Shown here piece after piece: positions 1 to 8,795 of a DNA stretch of 64,000 nucleotides; the first letter of the stretch is position 1, and every line of letters begins with the position of its first letter. The DNA lies in NCBI RefSeq assembly GCF_900604535.1, contig NZ_UWOT01000013.1:1-64000 (forward strand). The letters run 5' to 3'. Under the pieces are notes generated by a model, which was given only the letters and a program-made list of their open reading frames with translations, was not told the DNA's origin and did not search any database. The translations under genes were made by a program, and so were the position numbers. Origin of the DNA: Romboutsia_E sp900604535. GTDB taxonomy: Bacteria > Bacillota > Clostridia > Peptostreptococcales > Peptostreptococcaceae.

Positions 1-347
<347 letters not shown>

Positions 348-740
348 AATTCACTTTCGTTCATTTCGCCATCGTCTATTCTCTACGAGAATATCCCGAT
401 GTTCAAAAGTTGTCCATCGCTCAGCTAATCATTATCTGAATATCTGGCTTGGTTGTTTGTGTTTAATTCTTAAATAAGAATTAGTTATATAAATTAACCT
501 ACTGTTTAATTTTCAAAGTTCATTGTTTCGACTTACTTATCTTAACAAGTTATTTCAATCTTGTCAACATTTTCTTTCGTTTTATTTTTCGTCCCTATCT
601 CTTGGACAAGTAATACTTTACCATCATATCCTTTATTGGTCAATACCTTTTTTTATTTTCTATGTTAAATAATAAAAATTTGAATACTTAAAGATATATT
701 TTGTAAAAATATATATAAGTATTTTAAGGAGATGAATAAT
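348..740 (-). other. rRNA operon leader and upstream region, no gene
   Basis: No coding region of note. On the minus strand it holds the rRNA promoter (539-567) and a transcribed leader of roughly 190 bases. The leader includes a boxA-like antitermination sequence at about 502-524 (core CTTTGAAAATTAAACA), of the kind found upstream of 16S genes in Firmicutes. The segment between 568 and 740 also carries the unassigned promoter of the rightward small gene at 741. Confidence 0.7.
539..567 (-). promoter_or_regulatory. rRNA operon promoter (sigma-A type)
   Basis: On the minus strand there is a perfect -35 TTGACA (562-567), a 17-base spacer and a -10 TAAGAT (539-544), about 190 bases upstream of the 16S 5' end. 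The match to consensus and the position fit an rRNA promoter. Initiation would fall near position 532. Confidence 0.85.
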
Positions 741-932
741 ATGGCCAAATTCAATCATATTAAAGATTTATACGAAGACGGATATAGATGTATATACTAC
801 GACTGTGCCCAAAATAATCATACCGTCTATTTAAAAAACTTTGATACAGAGAGTTCTGAAGTAATTGAATTAGATGATGATCAAGATTTTTCTGAATTTA
901 AAAGCTATATTGGTGGCCTTAGAATGTCTTAA
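741..932 (+). CDS. small hypothetical protein, 63 aa
   Basis: A short rightward gene, one of only two plus-strand genes supported in the window. The reading frame opens at an ATG at 732, but the Shine-Dalgarno AAGGAG at 726-731 touches that codon. The in-frame ATG at 741 sits 9 bases after it and is the better start. The product is soluble, acidic in its C-terminal half (ELDDDQDF) and rich in Tyr and Asp, with no signal peptide or membrane segment and two cysteines. I do not recognise the family. It ends at a hairpin shared with a convergent small gene. Confidence 0.7.
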   Translation: MAKFNHIKDLYEDGYRCIYYDCAQNNHTVYLKNFDTESSEVIELDDDQDFSEFKSYIGGLRMS

Positions 933-936
933 AAAT

Positions 937-965
937 AAAATAGAGAGCTAAGTGCTCTCTATTTT
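937..965. terminator. hairpin terminator between convergent small genes
   Basis: A perfect 12-bp stem (AAAATAGAGAGC and its complement) with a 5-base loop. It carries A-runs on one side and T-runs on the other, so it can act in both directions. It lies just after the stop of the rightward gene and overlaps the stop codon of the leftward one. Confidence 0.75.
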
Positions 966-1078
966 GTCATTACAATTTGCTTTATAAGTTTCAAAAGTTC
1001 TACTCTATTAATCTCAGAATTTGATTTTTTATTTTTATACTCTACAAAATCGATAACCTTACCTATGTTTTCTTTCAT
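959..1078 (-). CDS. small hypothetical protein, 39-44 aa
   Basis: A short minus-strand reading frame convergent with the 741-932 gene. It starts MKENIGKVIDFVEYKNKK and continues with a helical, Lys/Glu/Leu-rich tail (RVELLKLIKQIV), ending at TAG in the shared terminator. An ATG 15 bases upstream (1093) would give 44 residues. The start at 1078 is preferred because a weak GTGAG ribosome site precedes it, while nothing precedes 1093. The amphipathic, charged composition looks protein-like, but no family is recognised and the case rests on composition and position. Confidence 0.45.
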   Translation of the reverse strand: MKENIGKVIDFVEYKNKKSNSEINRVELLKLIKQIVMTK

Positions 1079-1340
1079 AAACTCACATCCCATTAATATT
1101 ACTTACTTAATTTTAATCTAAATAATAATTCTATATATTTTCTGCTTTTCCTTCTAAATTTAATACAAATTTTGTTAAATATATTCACTATTCTATTATT
1201 ACTTATCAAAATAGCATAAAATATTTCATATATACTTTTTTTTAAAATTAAATTTTAATTTATTTTATATATATTTTTACCTCTAATAAAAATTATTATC
1301 ATAGATTATAAGTTTATACATAATTTATAAAATTCTTATG

Positions 1341-1378
1341 AAAAAATGGCATAATCTATATAAATAAATTATGCCATT
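1341..1378 (-). terminator. terminator of the S41 protease gene
   Basis: On the minus strand an AATGGCATAAT stem and its complement enclose a 13-base loop and are followed by six T. It sits directly after the stop codon of the 1386-2537 gene. Confidence 0.85.
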
Positions 1379-1385
1379 CTCACTT

Positions 1386-2537
1386 TTACTTAAGTTGTTG
1401 TTTTATCCACTCCACTGCTACATCTAATTGTTTTCTTTCATCTTCTTCTACTATTTTAGGCTCAATTCCTTTTCCATTTATATAATCTCCATTTGGAGTA
1501 AAATATTGAGCTGTTGTTAACTTATATCCTGTTCCATCTTTTAGTTCTCTAACACTTTGAACTAATCCTTTACCAAATGTAGTAGTTCCTATAGCTATAC
1601 CTTCATTATTATCAACTATTGCTGCTGTAAGTATCTCTGATGCAGATGCACTTCCTCCATTAACCAATACAGCTATTGGTAAACCTAGTTTATTTTTATC
1701 AGATTTCAAATATTCTTTATCATCTTTATTATCTTTTGTATATACTATTGTTCCTTCTCCAATTAGATCATCTGCTATATCAGCACATATGTCTAATAAT
1801 CCTCCTGGGTTGTTTCTAAGATCAAGAACTAATCCTTTTATATTTTTTTCTTTTAATGATTCTAAATCTTCTTTAAATTCATCATAAGTATTTTCATTAA
1901 ATGATGTTATCTTTAAATATCCCATATTATCATCTAACACTTTACTTTCAACACTCTTAGAAACTATTTCTTCTCTTTTAATTGTTAATTCGAACTCTTC
2001 TTCTCCTCTTTTCACAGTCAATTTAACATTAGTTCCAGCTTTCCCTTTTATCATACTAATAGCTTTATCGGACTCATTAGCATATACATTTTGGTCATCA
2101 ACCTTTATAATTTTATCTCCTGACTTAATTCCACCCTTTTCTGCCGGAGAACCTTCAATAGGAGCTATTATTGTTATGTAATCATCATCAGATGTAGCAC
2201 TTATGTAAACACCTATTCCAACAAATGACCCACTTGTCTGCTCTTTTAATTGTTCGAATTCCTCTTTCGTATAATATTGAGAGTATATATCGTCTAAACC
2301 TGAAAACATACCCTTTATAGCACCTTGTACTAAATCATCTTCTGAAACTTCTTGATAAAAGTCTTCTCCTACTATTTGTTGCAATCCAATCAACTTATTG
2401 TACTTTTTGTAACTTTCATATAAATCTTTAGATATTACAACCTTATTTCCTAATGCCAACTGAACCGTAGATGTAAGTATAGCCGTAACCACAACTAGTA
2501 CAATAGAACCTATAATGGCCTTTTTTTTAGATATCAT
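1386..2537 (-). CDS. ctpA: carboxyl-terminal processing protease, S41 family
   Basis: A membrane-anchored serine protease of the CtpA/CtpB type, which trims or degrades exported proteins after PDZ-mediated recognition. The 383 residues are an N-terminal membrane anchor (about 7-28), a PDZ domain (about 100-180) and an S41 catalytic domain (about 200-370). The catalytic region shows GGSASASEI (295-302) and TFGKG with Lys323. By the usual 25-residue Ser-Lys spacing the nucleophile would be Ser298. AAGGAG lies 9 bases before the ATG. It is divergent from the 5-formyl-THF cyclo-ligase gene. In B. subtilis relatives act in sporulation signalling; which substrate this one cuts is not visible. Confidence 0.93.
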   Translation of the reverse strand: MISKKKAIIGSIVLVVVTAILTSTVQLALGNKVVISKDLYESYKKYNKLIGLQQIVGEDFYQEVSEDDLVQGAIKGMFSGLDDIYSQYYTKEEFEQLKEQTSGSFVGIGVYISATSDDDYITIIAPIEGSPAEKGGIKSGDKIIKVDDQNVYANESDKAISMIKGKAGTNVKLTVKRGEEEFELTIKREEIVSKSVESKVLDDNMGYLKITSFNENTYDEFKEDLESLKEKNIKGLVLDLRNNPGGLLDICADIADDLIGEGTIVYTKDNKDDKEYLKSDKNKLGLPIAVLVNGGSASASEILTAAIVDNNEGIAIGTTTFGKGLVQSVRELKDGTGYKLTTAQYFTPNGDYINGKGIEPKIVEEDERKQLDVAVEWIKQQLK

Positions 2538-2678
2538 TCAACGCATCTCCTTTAAATAATCTACTATTTATTATATGACTAGCTATCCATTTTATTACCC
2601 ATTTATCAATTATGTTGCCCACACCATATCTATATACTAGAATTTATGTAGGCATACAATATTAATTTGTATATCCAC

Positions 2679-2687
2679 ATTATACCA
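2679..2687 (-). promoter_or_regulatory. extended -10 promoter of the S41 protease gene
   Basis: The minus strand reads TGGTATAAT followed by G, an extended -10 element about 140 bases upstream of the protease start. No good -35 hexamer is visible, which is common for extended -10 promoters. Confidence 0.5.
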
Positions 2688-2709
2688 TAATATAAAGGGG
2701 TAGATTTTA

Positions 2710-3282
2710 ATGAAAAAAGATTTTCGAAAAAAGGTTATATTAGATAGAAAAAATCAAACAAAAGAATTCATTTCAAAAAACTCATCAATTATAACAGAAA
2801 AAGTATTGCAAATGGAATGTATAAAGGAAGCTAAGACTATTATGCTTTACTTAGACTTTAATAACGAAGTACAAACAGATGACTTAATCAATAAGTTAAT
2901 AACTTTAAGAAAAACAGTAGCTTCTCCTATAACATTAAAAGAAGAACGAAAATTAATTCCTGCTCAAATTACAGATTTAAAAAATGGAATTAAATTTGGT
3001 GCTTATAATATAAGAGAACCTAAACCAGAATATTCCCCTACTATAGATATTAAAAACTTAGATATTGTTATAGTCCCAGCTGTTGCTTATGATAAAAACT
3101 GTTATAGACTCGGATATGGAGGTGGATTTTATGATAGATTTTTAGAAAATTTAAGACCAGATGCAAAAACAATAGGTATTGCATTTGATATGCAGATTTT
3201 TGATGAAATACCCAGAGAGCCACATGATGCTCAACTAGATTTTATAGTAACAGAATCTAAGATAATAACAGCTTATAACTAA
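2710..3282 (+). CDS. 5-formyltetrahydrofolate cyclo-ligase
   Basis: Converts 5-formyl-THF to 5,10-methenyl-THF using ATP, returning a storage form of folate to one-carbon metabolism. The 190-residue length is normal for the family. The C-terminal signature RLGYGGGFYDRFL (about residues 136-148), which builds the nucleotide and folate site, is intact, and the N-terminal basic helix is typical. AAAGGGG precedes the ATG. The gene stands alone, divergent from ctpA and convergent with the LonB-type protease gene, with a hairpin between the two stop codons. Confidence 0.93.
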   Translation: MKKDFRKKVILDRKNQTKEFISKNSSIITEKVLQMECIKEAKTIMLYLDFNNEVQTDDLINKLITLRKTVASPITLKEERKLIPAQITDLKNGIKFGAYNIREPKPEYSPTIDIKNLDIVIVPAVAYDKNCYRLGYGGGFYDRFLENLRPDAKTIGIAFDMQIFDEIPREPHDAQLDFIVTESKIITAYN

Positions 3283-3297
3283 TTTATACTTAAAAAT

Positions 3298-3335
3298 AGT
3301 AAAGCTGTAGCGATATATATAACTACAGCTTTACT
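3298..3335. terminator. hairpin between 5-FCL and LonB-type genes
   Basis: A perfect 13-bp stem (AGTAAAGCTGTAG and its complement) with a 12-base loop. On the minus strand it is followed by ATTTTTAA, so it best serves the leftward protease gene. It may also stop rightward transcription. Confidence 0.75.
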
Positions 3336-3341
3336 AAATAA

Positions 3342-5786
3342 CTAAATACCATTTACTTTATCTCGTTTTATATTATCTTTTTCACTTTTTAGATACTTAC
3401 GTTCCTTATTATTCTCTTCTTCCTTATCTAATTTTCTATACTTATCCAAAACTTTATTAACTTCTAAATCTATTTCTTCTTTATTTTTATTTGTAAGTAT
3501 TTCTAACCCTTCATCAATACTTGAAATAGCATATATATTAAATACACCTTCTTTTACAGCTTCTACTACTTCATCTTTTAATACTAAATTTCTTACATTT
3601 TGTATAGGTATTATTACCCCTTGTTTTCCTGTAAGACCTTTTATTTTACAAACATCAAAAAAACCTTCTATTTTTTCATTAACCCCACCTATAGGCTGTA
3701 TCTCACCTTTTTGACTAACTGATCCAGTTACGGCTATATACTGTTTTATTGGTATATTTGCTATACTCGATATTACAGAATAGAGTTCTGTACTAGATGC
3801 ACTATCTCCATCTATTCCGTTATAGTTTTGTTCAAATGTTATAGATGTTGATATTGATAACGGTCTTTCTTTTCCATATCTAGCACCTAAATAACCACTT
3901 AAAATTAATACACCTTTATCATGTATACTTCCGCTTTTCTTTATTTCTCTCTCTATATTTATAATACCTCTTCTACCTCTATATGTAGAAGCTGTTATTT
4001 TAGAAGGTTTTCCAAATGAATATTCTCCAGTACCCATTACTGCAAGTCCATTTATCTGACCAATCTTTTCACCTTCTAAGTCAATTAATAATGTTCCTTC
4101 TTTAAACATCTCATTTAATTTTTCTTCATATTTATTGTTTCTATATCTTCTTTGATTTATAGCTTTATCTACATCATCTCTTGTTACATATGGTTTATCA
4201 TCATCTGTAACGGCATCTGATTCATATATCATATCTATTATTTTATTAAACCTAGCACTTAGTTTTTCTTTATCATCACTTATCCTTGTACTATATTCTA
4301 TCAATCTCTCTACAGCTGATTTATCAAAATGTTTTAAATTTGATTCCTTGCATATATTTGATATAAGTTGAATAGTCTTATAAATATTTTCTTTATTTTT
4401 ATATATTTCAACATCAAAATCGGCCATTATTTTAAATAAATTTCTAAAATCATCCTCATATGAATAAAGCATACTATAGTAATAATAATTTCCAATCAAT
4501 ATTACTTTTAAGTCTAAATCTATAGGTTCTGGTTTCAATGTTGATGTAACTAAATATCCATACTGTTTATTTAAAGATTCTATAGTTATCTTTCCTGTTT
4601 TAAGTGTTCTCTTTAAGCACTCCCAAGAAAAAGCATTAGATAATAAATCTCTTGCATTTATTATTAAAAATCCACCATTAGCTTTATGTAATGCTCCTGG
4701 TTTTATCTCCATAAAGCTGGTAGTTAGTGATCCCATTTCATTTTTATACTCTATAGAACCAGTTAAATTATAATAAGTCGGATTACTTTCTACTATAATT
4801 TTACAATCTTTACACTCACTATTATCTATAAATAAATTAACCTTATACTTATTTAAAAATTTCTCATCCTTTTTACTTGATACTATGCCAAATAAAGCCA
4901 TAGCATTTTTCTTTTCATCTTCAGACTCCTTTTTAAATTTAGATATATTATTTACAATATCATTACATAAAGCATTTATATAATTACTTACCTTTTCATC
5001 ATCTCCATATTTTTCTAACAAATATTGACCATAAAATCCAACTAAGCTTCTCCCAACATTTCTATCTAGTTCATTACATTTATTTTTATACATATCTTCA
5101 GATAACTTTATTTTATCTATATATTCTTTACTATCCTGATTTAATTTTAATCCTCGCTCTCTTAAATCTCGTACTTGTGATGCTGTAAGGTTTCCTAGTT
5201 CAGATTCATCTAAAACACTCCCATCTTCTTTAGTAGGAATACTCATTAAACCTCTTTCTGTTATTTGAAATTTAAATCCTCTCGGTTTTGCAAATTCATT
5301 TAATTCTTCAACTATATTATGTATATTATTTTCAAGCTCTGTCATTAGAAGCCTATTATGGCTTTCATATTCTTTAGAATCAAATATTTTAGGTATCTCA
5401 ACTTTTAATTTATCAATAATATCATCCACATCATTCTTAAATTCTCTTCCTATACCAGCTTTAAAAGATAATGCTACTGGTTCATTCGCATTTTTAAAAT
5501 TATTTACATATATCCAATCTTTAAGATTGTCATTAAGTTTAACATTTTTTTTTATTAAAGATTTTGCATAACTCGTTCTTCCTATTCCACTATCTCCTGC
5601 TATATATATGTTATATCCCTTATGTTTCATTTTTAGTCCAAATTCGATAGAACTAACAGCTCTTTCTTGTCCTATAATACCACCTATTGGTTGTACATCT
5701 TCTGTCGTGTTAAAATCCATATCATCTAAGCAACATTTATACTTTAATTTATCTATATCTACTTTATATTTATCTATATTTATCAT
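3342..5786 (-). CDS. LonB-type ATP-dependent protease (AAA + S16)
   Basis: A large protease of the LonB-like group found in Clostridia: an N-terminal ATPase part with a long helical insertion (about 180-320) and a C-terminal S16 Lon protease domain (about 560-770). The catalytic pair is intact. The Ser of GDSASS and the Lys of GGVNEK lie 43 residues apart, the same spacing as in E. coli Lon. The Walker A motif reads GDSGIGRTS, with Arg in the usual Lys position. The C-terminal 60 residues are highly charged and look disordered. No substrate domain is seen, so it is probably a cytoplasmic quality-control or sporulation-linked protease. GAGGTGA precedes the ATG. Confidence 0.88.
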   Translation of the reverse strand: MINIDKYKVDIDKLKYKCCLDDMDFNTTEDVQPIGGIIGQERAVSSIEFGLKMKHKGYNIYIAGDSGIGRTSYAKSLIKKNVKLNDNLKDWIYVNNFKNANEPVALSFKAGIGREFKNDVDDIIDKLKVEIPKIFDSKEYESHNRLLMTELENNIHNIVEELNEFAKPRGFKFQITERGLMSIPTKEDGSVLDESELGNLTASQVRDLRERGLKLNQDSKEYIDKIKLSEDMYKNKCNELDRNVGRSLVGFYGQYLLEKYGDDEKVSNYINALCNDIVNNISKFKKESEDEKKNAMALFGIVSSKKDEKFLNKYKVNLFIDNSECKDCKIIVESNPTYYNLTGSIEYKNEMGSLTTSFMEIKPGALHKANGGFLIINARDLLSNAFSWECLKRTLKTGKITIESLNKQYGYLVTSTLKPEPIDLDLKVILIGNYYYYSMLYSYEDDFRNLFKIMADFDVEIYKNKENIYKTIQLISNICKESNLKHFDKSAVERLIEYSTRISDDKEKLSARFNKIIDMIYESDAVTDDDKPYVTRDDVDKAINQRRYRNNKYEEKLNEMFKEGTLLIDLEGEKIGQINGLAVMGTGEYSFGKPSKITASTYRGRRGIINIEREIKKSGSIHDKGVLILSGYLGARYGKERPLSISTSITFEQNYNGIDGDSASSTELYSVISSIANIPIKQYIAVTGSVSQKGEIQPIGGVNEKIEGFFDVCKIKGLTGKQGVIIPIQNVRNLVLKDEVVEAVKEGVFNIYAISSIDEGLEILTNKNKEEIDLEVNKVLDKYRKLDKEEENNKERKYLKSEKDNIKRDKVNGI

Positions 5787-5845
5787 ATGTTCACCTCAAA
5801 GTTATATTTGAAATATATTTTTCCCTACTTCTTATTAAATAACCA

Positions 5846-5896
5846 AAATAAGCGATTGTTTTCATATAATTTTCACTAAAAACAATCGCTTATTAA
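5846..5896 (-). terminator. terminator of the PrcB-like membrane protein gene
   Basis: A stem of about 16 bp (AATAAGCGATTGTTTT and its complement), read on the minus strand, with a loop of about 17 bases and a modest T-rich tail. It separates the small membrane-protein gene from the LonB-type gene. Confidence 0.7.
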
Positions 5897-5936
5897 TATT
5901 CCATATTATTTAATTCATAAACTATGTAAGTAATAT

Positions 5937-6365
5937 TTACTTTTCTTCTTCAAGAGAGTTTAATTCTATTCTATCTGGCAAGTCAGTTAAGTTCGTCTCA
6001 GCTATAACAAAAGGATATGATTTCATCTTGTCTTTATAAGTTGCACTAACCTTCATTATATTTTTATCTTCTTCTTTAACTATACTTATTTTATCTATCT
6101 GTATTCCCTCTTCTTTCCCTTGTGCTCTAGTTACTATAACATATATTTTATTGTCCAATTTTACCGCTAAAGCTCTTTCTTCATTTGTATATTTATCCAT
6201 TATATTTAATATTTTTTCTGGAATAGCATCCCTTTGTAGCATAGTATAGTCTACTGGTGTAGAATCTTCCATGAACATTTTAGGTAAAACTAAAAAGCCT
6301 CCAATAACTAAAAATAATAATACTACCCCTATAATTACACCCTTCATGTTAAACTTTATATTCAC
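5937..6365 (-). CDS. membrane-anchored protein, possibly PrcB-like, 142 aa
   Basis: A bitopic protein with a short cytoplasmic start, one membrane segment (about residues 9-28) and a roughly 110-residue extracytoplasmic domain. That domain ends in alternating beta-like stretches (IYVIVTRAQGKEEG, then YPFVIAETN), which loosely resemble the PrcB C-terminal domain of clostridial proteins. The TGGY signature of PrcB is not present, so this is only a suggestion. The frame is open from an ATG at 6410, but the GTG at 6365 has GGGGGTGAT three bases before it and is the likely start. It lies between transketolase and protease genes, separated by terminators on both sides. Confidence 0.6.
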   Translation of the reverse strand: MNIKFNMKGVIIGVVLLFLVIGGFLVLPKMFMEDSTPVDYTMLQRDAIPEKILNIMDKYTNEERALAVKLDNKIYVIVTRAQGKEEGIQIDKISIVKEEDKNIMKVSATYKDKMKSYPFVIAETNLTDLPDRIELNSLEEEK

Positions 6366-6441
6366 AATATCACCCCCATATATTTTAATATATGAAAGTA
6401 ATCCAAGCATTAGAAGATTATTATTATAATAAATTTACAAT

Positions 6442-6484
6442 AAAAAAGACTTTGCATATAATTTTATATACAAAGTCTTTTTTA
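6442..6484 (-). terminator. terminator of the transketolase operon
   Basis: On the minus strand a 12-bp stem (AAAAAGACTTTG and its complement) encloses a loop of about 16 bases and ends in a T-run. It starts at the stop codon of the transketolase C-terminal gene. Confidence 0.85.
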
Positions 6485-7414
6485 TTATTTTAAAGAATCC
6501 TTTACTGATTCTACTATATCTTTTGATGTTAATCCATATTTCTTTAATAATTCAGATGGTGTTCCAGACTCTCCAAATACATCTTTAACCCCAACTCTTT
6601 TTACCTTAACTGGATATTCTTCAGATACTACCTCACTTACTGCAGACCCTAATCCACCCATTATACTATGTTCTTCAGCAGTTATTATCGCCTTAGTTTC
6701 TTTAGCTGCTGATATTATCAATTCTTTATCTATAGGTTTAATTGTAGACATATTTATTACTCTAACATTTATACCTTCAGACTTTAGCTCTTCATGAGCT
6801 AATATCGCTTCATTAACCATAATACCGCAAGCTATTATTGTAGCATCATTTCCTTCTCTAAGAACTGTTCCTTTTCCTATTTCAAACTTATAATCCTCAT
6901 TGAATAAAGTTGGAACTGCACTTCTTCCAAGACGAACATACATTGGTCCATTAAACTTAGCCGCTTCTAATATAACCTTCTCTGTTTCTATTCCATCAGC
7001 AGGAACAACTACAGTCATATTAGGTATTGCTCTCATTATAGCTATATCTTCTATACTTTCATGAGATGCTCCATCTTCTCCTACTGTTATACCAGCATGA
7101 GTAGCACATATTTTCACGTTTAATTTAGGATAGCATACTGAGTTTCTTATAACTTCAAATGCTCTACCTGTAGCAAACATTGCAAATGTACTTGCAAAAG
7201 GAATTTTTCCAGCTGTAGCTAAACCACAAGCTGCTCCTATTAAATTTTGCTCTGCTATCCCCATGTTGAAAAATCTATTTGGGAATGTTTTAGAAAAATC
7301 ATTTGTCTTTGTTGATTTAGATAAATCCGCATCTAAAACAACAACATTATCATATATTTCCCCTAACTTTAATAATGTTTTTCCATATGCATCTCTAGTA
7401 GCAATCTTACTCAT
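6485..7414 (-). CDS. transketolase, C-terminal subunit
   Basis: The second half of a split transketolase: pyrimidine-binding and C-terminal domains, 309 residues, pairing with the product of the upstream gene. It transfers two-carbon ketol units in the non-oxidative pentose phosphate pathway. The GMAEQNL motif (about residue 55) holds the Glu that activates thiamine diphosphate, and the VGEDGASHES region is typical. The ATG at 7414 follows AGGAGG with 8 bases spacing and overlaps the upstream stop by 8 bases, so the subunits are translationally coupled. A GTG at 7423 is a less likely start. Confidence 0.93.
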   Translation of the reverse strand: MSKIATRDAYGKTLLKLGEIYDNVVVLDADLSKSTKTNDFSKTFPNRFFNMGIAEQNLIGAACGLATAGKIPFASTFAMFATGRAFEVIRNSVCYPKLNVKICATHAGITVGEDGASHESIEDIAIMRAIPNMTVVVPADGIETEKVILEAAKFNGPMYVRLGRSAVPTLFNEDYKFEIGKGTVLREGNDATIIACGIMVNEAILAHEELKSEGINVRVINMSTIKPIDKELIISAAKETKAIITAEEHSIMGGLGSAVSEVVSEEYPVKVKRVGVKDVFGESGTPSELLKKYGLTSKDIVESVKDSLK

Positions 7415-8234
7415 GGAAAGCACCTCCTAATTCCTCTAAAGCAATTCTTAAATGTTCATCACTAGGAGCATTTCCATGCCATCCAGCTTGGTTCTCCATA
7501 AATGATACACCTTTTCCTTTTATAGTTTTAGCAACTATCATAGTCGGTTGACCTACAGTTGATTTAGCCATATCAAGTGCAGCAAATATTTGATCAAAAT
7601 CGTGTCCATCTATTTCTATAACATTCCATCCAAAAGCTTTGAACTTGTCTACTATAGATCCTAGACTCATTACATTATCAGTGTTTCCATCTATTTGAAG
7701 TCCATTATAATCTAAAAAGGCTACCATATTATCTAATTTATAATGAGCAGCACTCATTGCAGCTTCCCAAATTATCCCTTCTTGACACTCCCCATCTCCA
7801 AGTAATGCATATACTCTCCATGGAGCATTGTCTAATTTAGATGCCATAGCCATTCCACATGCTACTGAGAATCCTTGACCTAATGATCCTGTTGACATTT
7901 CAATACCTGGAGTTCCCTTCATATCTGGATGTCCTTGTAACATTCTTCCTGTTTTTCTTAAACCCTTTAACTCTTCTCTATCAAAATATCCTTTTTGAGC
8001 TAAAGTTGCATATAAAACTGGAGCAGCGTGTCCTTTAGATAAAACAAATCTATCTCTATCTTCCATCTTTGGATTCGTTGAATCTATATTCATTTCATCA
8101 AAGTAAAGTGCAGTCAATATTTCAACTGCTGATAAAGATCCTCCTGGATGTCCTGATTTTGCTCCGTGTATCATAGAGACTATATCTGTTCTTATTCTAC
8201 GCGTAATTTCATTTAATCCTTTATGGTCTCTCAT
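7407..8234 (-). CDS. transketolase, N-terminal subunit
   Basis: The thiamine-diphosphate-binding half of a split transketolase, 275 residues. The family motif GDGECQEG, which binds Mg2+ and the cofactor diphosphate, lies near residue 150, and GHPGGSLS near the start is typical. The ATG at 8234 has GGGAGG eight bases upstream; the nine residues before it in the open frame are not supported. Two-gene transketolases are common in archaea and many Firmicutes, so the split is not a mutation. An extended -10 element about 50 bases upstream is the probable promoter. Confidence 0.93.
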   Translation of the reverse strand: MRDHKGLNEITRRIRTDIVSMIHGAKSGHPGGSLSAVEILTALYFDEMNIDSTNPKMEDRDRFVLSKGHAAPVLYATLAQKGYFDREELKGLRKTGRMLQGHPDMKGTPGIEMSTGSLGQGFSVACGMAMASKLDNAPWRVYALLGDGECQEGIIWEAAMSAAHYKLDNMVAFLDYNGLQIDGNTDNVMSLGSIVDKFKAFGWNVIEIDGHDFDQIFAALDMAKSTVGQPTMIVAKTIKGKGVSFMENQAGWHGNAPSDEHLRIALEELGGAFHE

Positions 8235-8281
8235 GTAATTACCTCCCTGGTTTGTAAACATTTTTATACCAATCTCATATT

Positions 8282-8290
8282 ATTATACCA
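8282..8290 (-). promoter_or_regulatory. extended -10 promoter of the transketolase operon
   Basis: The minus strand reads TGGTATAAT about 50 bases upstream of the transketolase start. No clear -35 element is seen. A second TGGTATAAA lies about 17 bases downstream. Confidence 0.5.
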
Positions 8291-8395
8291 CTTCTCACCA
8301 ATTTTTTACTCTATTTTTAAAATAAAATCTATGTTTATATAATAAATTTATTTTTTACTTGGTGCTAAAAAACTAATTATCTCATATAAATAAAA

Positions 8396-8434
8396 AAAAT
8401 TATTGATATTTAAACTAATATCAATAATTTTAAA
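8396..8434 (-). terminator. terminator of the alr-mazEF operon
   Basis: On the minus strand a 15-bp stem (AAAATTATTGATATT and its complement) with a 6-base loop runs into a T-run. It overlaps the end of the mazF reading frame. Confidence 0.8.
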
Positions 8435-8795
8435 TATTAAATAGCCCTAAACTTATTTGAAGACCATTATCTACTTTTAACATTACGTTATTATCTAGAC
8501 AACCTATTTTTTCTCTTATTCTCTTTTTATCAATAGTTCTTATTTGTTCTAAGAGAATTACAGAGTCCTTGTTAAGCCCATATTCATTGGCACTTATCTC
8601 TATATGAGTCGGTAATTTAGCTTTATTGATTTGAGATGTAATTGCAGCTATAATAACTGTCGGGCTATATTTATTCCCTATATCATTTTGTATTATCAAA
8701 ACCGGCCTCACTCCGCCTTGTTCTGAACCTACAACTGGGCTTAAATCTGCATAATACAAGTCTCCTCTTTTTATTTCTAAGTTTGAATTACTCAA
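8430..8795 (-). CDS. mazF: MazF/NdoA-type endoribonuclease toxin
   Basis: A PemK/MazF-fold mRNA interferase, 121 residues, close in size to B. subtilis NdoA (116). It carries the family start KRGDLYYADLSPVVGSEQGG with the conserved catalytic Arg region (GGVRPVL), and the TSQ motif around residue 55. The start is a TTG inside the mazE stop region (8-base overlap). No ATG gives the conserved N-terminus, and the ribosome site is weak, so translation probably depends on coupling to mazE. Chromosomal MazF next to alr is a vertically inherited Firmicutes arrangement, not a sign of a mobile element. Confidence 0.93.
   Translation of the reverse strand: MSNSNLEIKRGDLYYADLSPVVGSEQGGVRPVLIIQNDIGNKYSPTVIIAAITSQINKAKLPTHIEISANEYGLNKDSVILLEQIRTIDKKRIREKIGCLDNNVMLKVDNGLQISLGLFNI

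Noticed and set aside
1094..1340. Possible extra small genes in the gap before ctpA
   Set aside because: The stretch is very A/T-rich with frequent stops on both strands and no ribosome-binding site; nothing supportable was found.
6485..8234. Transketolase split by mutation
   Set aside because: Both halves have their own ribosome sites and normal domain boundaries; two-gene transketolases are a standard form.
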